A DNA stretch of 9,565 bases from Bacillota bacterium. Lineage in GTDB: Bacteria; Bacillota_A; Clostridia; Peptostreptococcales; Anaerovoracaceae. The translations under genes were made by a program, and so were the position numbers. The stretch spans positions 1 through 9,565 of the forward strand of contig JAFRWH010000295.1 in NCBI GenBank assembly GCA_017438085.1. The letters are read 5' to 3'. Each line of letters starts with the position of its first letter. Position 1 is the stretch's first letter. The notes under the pieces were generated by a model, which ran no database searches, was not told where the DNA came from, and saw nothing but the letters and a program-made list of their open reading frames with translations. Of this stretch, positions 5,749 through 9,565 are shown one piece after another.

Positions 5749-5795
5749 TTTGATCTCCATATCCCACGCATACAATAATTATTTTAATTGGTTAT

Positions 5796-5824
5796 ATATT
5801 ACATATTAATGTAAATACTGTCAA
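5796..5824 (-). promoter_or_regulatory. Promoter of the 87-codon gene
   Basis: On the minus strand a perfect TTGACA (5824-5819) is followed after 17 nt by TAATAT (5801-5796). The predicted transcript start is near 5789, about 40 nt before the chosen ATG at 5748. The surrounding DNA is very AT-rich. Confidence 0.8.
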
Positions 5825-5859
5825 TACATATTTTACCTTTTATGTTAATTAAATAGACC

Positions 5860-5892
5860 AAAAGACCTCCCCGACTATCAGGGAGGTCTTTT
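5860..5892. terminator. Terminator downstream of the tsa operon and SLH remnant
   Basis: A 12-bp stem (5860-5871 with 5881-5892) has a 9-nt loop, a GACCTCCC core, and TTTT closing both ends. On the minus strand it follows the SLH remnant stop by about 36 nt. No other terminator is seen after tsaD, so it probably ends that transcript. It also insulates the promoter at 5824-5796. Confidence 0.85.
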
Positions 5893-5927
5893 ATCAGTTG
5901 CTTTATTTCGGGCTGCTCAGCGATCCT

Positions 5928-6239
5928 TTATTTGCCGGAAAGCGCTCTTTTCATGTATAGGACCACATCTGCTCTGGGGCATGCGCCGTCGGTGGTGTAT
6001 TCTTCAGCAGTGCCTTTCAGCAGCGACTCCTTTTCTGCCCAGCGCTCCGCGTCCTCGTACCAGACTTTGGAGTCAGTATTGCCGGGCTTTCCAACTGTTC
6101 TCCAGAGAAAGGTGATCATCTGCCCGCGGTTTAATGTGCCCAGAGGAGAGAACTTTGTGTCGCTGGTGCCATCTGTTATGCCGTGTCATAACGGAACATA
6201 CCACGCACCTCCCAAAGGATAGCTTGCGAAATGGATAGT
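5928..6239 (-). pseudogene. Remnant of an S-layer homology (SLH) domain protein
   Basis: In one minus-strand frame the translation gives the end of an SLH module and a second module. The first has GGAWYVPL, an in-frame TGA (6188-6186), then HGITDGTSDTKFSP and NRGQMITFLWR. The second has VWYEDAERWAEK and PRADVVLYMKRAL, ending in TAA at 5930. SLH modules anchor surface proteins to cell-wall polymers, usually as three copies at one end of a large exported protein. Here the first module also lacks about seven residues between WYVP and HGI, where consensus has roughly AVxWAVE. No signal peptide, start codon or ribosome site exists upstream, because homology runs straight into the tsaD stop at 6244. 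An ATG at 6119 falls mid-motif and is not a genuine start. I read this as the decayed 3' end of a larger gene, transcribed as the tail of the tsa operon. Confidence 0.78.
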
Positions 6240-6243
6240 TATA

Positions 6244-7317
6244 TCATACCTCCAGCTTGTCCAGACCGGTCTCAAGATCCAGATTCGGCCATACATCAAG
6301 GCGAAGACCGGTGAAAAGACCCTGCTTTGCTTTTTCATAGGCAGCAACCGCCACCATAGCGCCGTTGTCGGTACAGAATATGGGTGACGGTATCCAGAGC
6401 TTTATCTCGGGTCCGCCCTTTTTTACCGACTTGCGGGAACGTTCATCTATTGCAGCCTGAAGTCTTGCCCTGAGAGCAGAATTGGATGCTACGCCGCCGG
6501 CTAAAGCCAGCCCCTTGTAGCCTGTAATATCCAGAGCAGTCATGGCCTTGTTTACCAGAACTTCCACCACGGCCTCCTGAAAAGAAGCCGCCACATCTGC
6601 AGGATCAGGCTCGTTGCCCCGCTGTTCCTCGCTGTGAAGATAATTTATGACAGCGGTCTTGGTGCCGCTGAAGGAAAAGTCCAGACTGTCCTTCTCCAGG
6701 TATACACGTTTGAATTCGTGGGCATGAGGGTTTCCCTTTTTAGCCAGCTTATCTATCTTAGGCCCGCCGGGGTAACCAAGGCCTATGACTCTGGCCACCT
6801 TGTCGTAAGCTTCGCCCACCGCGTCATCTCTCGTGCTGCCGAGGACCTTGAATTCGTTGTATCCCCTGACCTCCACCAGTATGGTGTGTCCGCCGGACAC
6901 TACCAGCGAAAGGAATGGCGGTTCAAGATCCGGATGCTCCAGCAGATTTGCCATTATATGCGCCTGAATATGATGCACACCAACAAGGGGCTTGCCGGAA
7001 GCAGCGCATACAGCCTTTGCGTAGGCGGTGCCCATCAGCAGGGCTCCTGCAAGCCCGGGGCCTGCAGTAACGCCTATTTCATCCACCTCTTCAAGGGTGA
7101 CATTCGCCTCTTCCAGAGCGTGGTCGAACACGAAGGGTATGTTTTTCAGGTGATGACGGGATGCTATCTCAGGCACCACGCCGCCGTATTCTTTATGTAT
7201 TTCTATCTGGGAAGAGATGATATTTGAGAGTATCTCCCTGCCATCCGCAAGGACCGCAATAGCGGTCTCATCGCAGCTGGACTCTATTCCCATGGTTATA
7301 TGTCTTCCGTCTTTCAT
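6244..7317 (-). CDS. tsaD: tRNA N6-adenosine threonylcarbamoyltransferase TsaD
   Basis: A 357-residue catalytic subunit that transfers threonylcarbamoyl from threonylcarbamoyl-AMP to A37 of ANN-decoding tRNAs (t6A), in complex with TsaB and TsaE. Motifs: GIESSCDET (10-18), PEIASRHH (49-56), the metal site HHIQAH with His116 and His120, and FCTDNGAM near the C-terminus supplying the metal-binding Asp. Length is slightly above the usual 335-345 because of an eight-residue lead before MGIESS. Its ATG overlaps the rimI stop in ATGA (7317-7314), so translation is probably coupled; the upstream ribosome site is weak. Last gene of tsaE-tsaB-rimI-tsaD. TsaC/Sua5, which makes the intermediate, is not in the window. 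Essential in most bacteria. Confidence 0.97.
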   Translation of the reverse strand: MKDGRHITMGIESSCDETAIAVLADGREILSNIISSQIEIHKEYGGVVPEIASRHHLKNIPFVFDHALEEANVTLEEVDEIGVTAGPGLAGALLMGTAYAKAVCAASGKPLVGVHHIQAHIMANLLEHPDLEPPFLSLVVSGGHTILVEVRGYNEFKVLGSTRDDAVGEAYDKVARVIGLGYPGGPKIDKLAKKGNPHAHEFKRVYLEKDSLDFSFSGTKTAVINYLHSEEQRGNEPDPADVAASFQEAVVEVLVNKAMTALDITGYKGLALAGGVASNSALRARLQAAIDERSRKSVKKGGPEIKLWIPSPIFCTDNGAMVAVAAYEKAKQGLFTGLRLDVWPNLDLETGLDKLEV

Positions 7318-7841
7318 TTATTTCGCTTCCATTCTTTGACCGGGCCGCGCCGCCACATTACTATGGCGTCCTCCTTGCCCTGATAATATCCCTTGCGTCT
7401 TCCCTCTTCCTGAAAACCGTATTTTGCGTAAAGCGCCAGCGCTGCAGTGTTGCTCGGCCTCACCTCCAGGCTTATGTCCGGGATGCCAAGCGAATCAGCC
7501 CGTTCGAGCAGCGCATCCATAAGGAGCCCTGCCACCCCCTGCCGTCTGTAATCCGGGAGCACCGCAAAATTGCCTATCTGTACCTCCCAGGGGGGCAGGT
7601 ACCAGGCGCTCACATTGCCTATCAGCTTCTTTTGGACAGTTTTGCCGTCATTGATGGCCTCATCCAGCTCAGCCACAATAAACCGCGCCCCCGAGCTGCT
7701 TTTCATCTGTTCTTCTATCTCCCTGGGACTCCAGGGCATGGCAAAGCAGAGCATTTCTATCTCCGAGATCTGCTCTATATCCTTTTCCGTAGCACTTCTG
7801 ACAGTTATTCTGCTGAGATCCATTTCTGTTCCAGCCTGCAT
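7314..7841 (-). CDS. rimI: Ribosomal protein S18 alanine N-acetyltransferase RimI
   Basis: A 175-residue GNAT-fold enzyme that in the known family acetylates the N-terminal Ala of ribosomal protein S18 from acetyl-CoA. Motifs: VRSATEKDIEQISEIE strand-helix start, substrate loop FAMPWSP (33-39), acetyl-CoA loop RRQGVAG (99-105), and LEVRPSNTAALALYAKYGF followed by RRKGYY. It is longer than E. coli RimI (148) because of a charged loop at about 60-72 and a basic tail. Start is ATG at 7841, 22 nt after tsaB, with GGAG 10 nt upstream; an ATG six codons later is possible. Its stop overlaps the tsaD start. Linkage between tsaB and tsaD is typical of Firmicutes and supports the RimI call over other GNATs, whose substrates often differ. 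Confidence 0.92.
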   Translation of the reverse strand: MQAGTEMDLSRITVRSATEKDIEQISEIEMLCFAMPWSPREIEEQMKSSSGARFIVAELDEAINDGKTVQKKLIGNVSAWYLPPWEVQIGNFAVLPDYRRQGVAGLLMDALLERADSLGIPDISLEVRPSNTAALALYAKYGFQEEGRRKGYYQGKEDAIVMWRRGPVKEWKRNK

Positions 7842-7862
7842 CAGGCAGGCACTCCGGCATTT

Positions 7863-8654
7863 CTAAGCTTTATGAATAGCGCCGTCCCTGAATATGCCGA
7901 GATTATGGGTCCTGAGATTTTTAGATGCCTCAGCTTCCCGCAGATATTCAGGTTCTGCGCCGTAGCAGTCAGTTGTTTTTCCATCCGCCAGAAGGGTCTC
8001 CGCAAAGCGCACCACATTAGAAGCCTTCTGCACCCAGTCTGTGCGGAGCGATTTTCCGTCATTCCTGTCCATCAGCCAGGCATCTACTGCGCCGCCGTAG
8101 GCTTCTGCCCCGTCGCCGCAGAATATTATCCTGAAGCTTTCGGGAACGCTTGAATAAGGCAGCAGCCTTCTTGCAGCCTCTGCGCTGTCTAAAGGCCCAC
8201 GGAGCCTCTTAAGAAAGTCGTTCACATCGCAGACCTGCTCGCCCAGAAGCTCTGTATAGTGATTGCGCATTTTAAGCCAGGCGCCGCAGTAGACCTGAGA
8301 CCGCCTTGCATCGAACAGCGGACAGATGACATCCCCCGGCTTAAGCTCTGCATTCCAGGCAAAAGCCTCCAGTGTAGGAACCTCTATGATGGGTTTCCTC
8401 CAGACCTGCGCAAAGCCTTTTGCTGTAGCCACGCCTATGCGTACACCAGTAAAGCTTCCCGGGCCTCTTGAAACCGCGATCGCATCAAGCCCGGAGCCCT
8501 TTATGCCCTGCTCCTGCACCAGCTCCATAGCCATAGGAGCTATCTCCTCCAGATGGCTGTAGTTGGTCATATTCACTTTTTCCGTGACCACCCCATCCAT
8601 GCTCAGCGCTGCTGAAGCCAGAGGACCGGTGGTCTCAATAGCAAGTATAGTCAT
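7863..8654 (-). CDS. tsaB: TsaB, t6A synthesis scaffold subunit
   Basis: A 263-residue ASKHA-fold paralogue of TsaD that has no catalytic metal site and works as its dimer partner in t6A synthesis. Diagnostic stretches are LAIETTG (4-10), SHLEEIAP (33-40) and SRGPGSFTGVRIG (62-74), then FDARRSQVYCGAW in the second lobe. It is somewhat longer than E. coli TsaB (231), with extra residues in the C-terminal half. The start ATG shares one base with the tsaE stop (TAATG), and GAGGAG at the end of tsaE is its ribosome site 5 nt upstream, so the two are translationally linked. It lacks the HxxxH pair of TsaD, as expected. Confidence 0.96.
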   Translation of the reverse strand: MTILAIETTGPLASAALSMDGVVTEKVNMTNYSHLEEIAPMAMELVQEQGIKGSGLDAIAVSRGPGSFTGVRIGVATAKGFAQVWRKPIIEVPTLEAFAWNAELKPGDVICPLFDARRSQVYCGAWLKMRNHYTELLGEQVCDVNDFLKRLRGPLDSAEAARRLLPYSSVPESFRIIFCGDGAEAYGGAVDAWLMDRNDGKSLRTDWVQKASNVVRFAETLLADGKTTDCYGAEPEYLREAEASKNLRTHNLGIFRDGAIHKA

Positions 8655-9139
8655 TATTTCTCCTCAAAAGCCGGACCGGACAGACCGGTCTCCACGGGTC
8701 TTAGCCCAAGGGGGCTGACGATACGGCAGTATCTTTCCTCTTCCGATGCGCCGTAGTCAAGAAATATGGCGCAAATATCTTCAGGCAGCAGCTCCTCTAT
8801 CAGGTCCGCCCACTCTATAAGACAGATGCCGCGGCCTTCCAGGTACTCGTCAAAGCCAAGCTCAAAAAGATCATCCTCCGAGCTTACCCTGTACACATCA
8901 AAATGATAGAGCGGAAGTCTGCCCTCATCGTACTCCTGAACTATGGTAAATGTGGGACTCAGGATCTTGCTCTTTATGCCAAGGCCTCTTGCCACAGCCT
9001 GCACCAGGGTGGTCTTGCCTGTGCCAAGGTCTCCCACAAGAGCGTAGACCTCTCCTGGCTGCGCCGCGTCGGCTATCAGTCTGCCGAGAGCCTCAGTATC
9101 CTCCGGCCCTTTAAGTTTTATGGTTTCACTGTATATCAT
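8654..9139 (-). CDS. tsaE: TsaE, t6A synthesis ATPase subunit
   Basis: A 161-residue P-loop ATPase that binds the TsaB-TsaD dimer and resets it between t6A cycles. Motifs: Walker A GDLGTGKTT (36-44), SPTFTIVQEY (switch I with the conserved Thr), FDVYR, and IEWADLIEELLPED near the C-terminus. The start is taken as ATG at 9139, giving MIYSETIKL, which fits the family. A longer frame upstream to 9196 adds a hydrophobic lead overlapping the promoter and is rejected. No ribosome site precedes 9139, and the promoter at 9176-9148 predicts a transcript start at about 9141-9139. The mRNA is therefore probably leaderless. First gene of the operon; the last about 20 residues are variable. Confidence 0.95.
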   Translation of the reverse strand: MIYSETIKLKGPEDTEALGRLIADAAQPGEVYALVGDLGTGKTTLVQAVARGLGIKSKILSPTFTIVQEYDEGRLPLYHFDVYRVSSEDDLFELGFDEYLEGRGICLIEWADLIEELLPEDICAIFLDYGASEEERYCRIVSPLGLRPVETGLSGPAFEEK

Positions 9140-9147
9140 AACAATTA

Positions 9148-9176
9148 ATATTATCACAAGGGCATGGAAAAACCAA
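9148..9176 (-). promoter_or_regulatory. Promoter of the tsaE-tsaB-rimI-tsaD operon
   Basis: On the minus strand TTGGTT (9176-9171) is followed after 17 nt by TAATAT (9153-9148), with a TG one base before the -10 box (extended -10). The normal initiation distance puts the transcript start at or 1-2 nt before the tsaE ATG (9139). The promoter interleaves with that of the divergent Nudix gene. Confidence 0.7.
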
Positions 9177-9193
9177 GGCAGGCATGCTAAAAT
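9165..9193 (+). promoter_or_regulatory. Promoter of the Nudix hydrolase gene
   Basis: TGGAAA (9165-9170, four of six) and TAAAAT (9188-9193, five of six) are 17 nt apart, with TGC directly before the -10 box (extended -10). The predicted start is near 9200, giving a 22-nt leader with AGGAGG at 9211-9216. The spacer holds the -35 box of the opposite tsaE promoter. Confidence 0.6.
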
Positions 9194-9221
9194 CAATCAA
9201 ATGCTTTATCAGGAGGAGCCT

Positions 9222-9565
9222 ATGGATGTTATAAACACCACTCTTTGCTACATAGAAAAGGAAGGCTGTTTCCTGCTGCAGTACAGGAACAAAAAGCCTA
9301 ACGACATCAACGAAGGCAAATGGATAGGTGTGGGAGGCAAGTTCGAGCCGAGTGAGACGGCTGAGCAGTGTCTTCTGCGGGAGGTTTACGAGGAGACACG
9401 GATACGCCTCAGGGACTACACTTTTCTTGGGATCATCGAATTCAGACCCGATGACTGGCCGGCAGAGGATATGTACCTGTACAAGGCGAAAGTGAGCGAT
9501 GCAGACTGCCCGGAAGGCCTTACGGATCCGGATTTCTGCCGCGAAGGCCGCCTGGAATGGGTAGA
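9222..9565 (+). CDS. Nudix hydrolase, MutT/8-oxo-dGTPase-like, C-terminus outside window
   Basis: The first 114 codons of a Nudix hydrolase cut by the right edge. These enzymes cleave nucleoside diphosphates linked to another group; the closest-looking relatives are annotated as 8-oxo-dGTP diphosphatases. WIGVGGKFEPSE leads into the Nudix box at 39-61 (GX5EX7REUXEEXGU), with Glu54, Glu57 and Glu58 for metal. The usual Gly near the box end is Arg60 (EETRI rather than EETGL). Start is ATG with AGGAGG 5 nt upstream. It is transcribed divergently from tsaE out of interleaved promoters. Substrate is not provable from sequence; the Arg60 change could affect the loop after the box without removing the metal ligands. 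Confidence 0.92.
   Translation, partial: MDVINTTLCYIEKEGCFLLQYRNKKPNDINEGKWIGVGGKFEPSETAEQCLLREVYEETRIRLRDYTFLGIIEFRPDDWPAEDMYLYKAKVSDADCPEGLTDPDFCREGRLEWV

Noticed and set aside
5932..6119. Intact small gene of 63 codons starting at the ATG at 6119
   Set aside because: The ATG falls within an SLH motif whose homology continues upstream to the in-frame stop and beyond, and it has no ribosome site; a fragment is the better reading.
8654..9196. TsaE with a 19-residue hydrophobic N-terminal extension, perhaps a membrane anchor
   Set aside because: The extension overlaps the promoter boxes, has no ribosome site, and TsaE proteins are soluble with starts equivalent to 9139.
1..9565. CRISPR arrays, tRNA or rRNA genes, insertion sequences, attachment sites
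   Set aside because: I saw no regularly spaced repeats, tRNA-like cloverleaf ends, transposase motifs or terminal inverted repeats with target duplications.

Overview
The window looks like chromosomal DNA of a Gram-positive anaerobe of the Clostridia, perhaps Lachnospiraceae or a relative. The evidence is a clostridial-type 2[4Fe-4S] ferredoxin, the redox sensor Rex, strong AGGAGG-type ribosome sites, abundant ATA and AGA/AGG codons, an SLH-domain remnant, and a gene set recalling the Bacillus ydiBCDEF-rex neighbourhood (tsaE-tsaB-rimI-tsaD, an ABC-F ATPase, rex). The exact taxon is inference.

Layout. (1) 1-1902, minus strand: a metal-type operon of an ArsR repressor, an ArsP_1/COG0701 permease and a G3E (COG0523) GTPase that runs off the left edge. 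It is driven by a consensus promoter whose -35 box lies in the middle of a perfect 15-bp inverted repeat. (2) 1985-2406: an intergenic region with several inverted repeats, then a 56-residue ferredoxin gene and a bidirectional terminator shared with rex. (3) 2420-5062: rex (minus) and a divergent ABC-F ATPase gene (plus), with a Rex-like operator between them. (4) 5117-5892: an acyl carrier protein gene with its own promoter, then a convergent 87-codon gene of unknown function. The two share a bidirectional terminator, and a further terminator follows. (5) 5931-6239: the decayed tail of an SLH (S-layer homology) protein gene. (6) 6244-9139, minus strand: tsaE-tsaB-rimI-tsaD in one overlapping operon, making the tRNA t6A enzymes plus the ribosomal protein S18 acetyltransferase. 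(7) 9165-9565: a divergent Nudix hydrolase gene cut by the right edge, with a promoter interleaved with that of tsaE.

Most genes are housekeeping: tRNA modification, translation, redox sensing, fatty acid synthesis and electron transfer. The parts that deserve attention are regulatory or accessory: the ArsR/permease/G3E operon with its promoter-operator, the likely leaderless tsaE transcript, the paired palindromes around the ferredoxin promoter, the candidate Rex operator and the SLH pseudogene. I found no convincing new multi-gene system; the metal operon is the nearest candidate.
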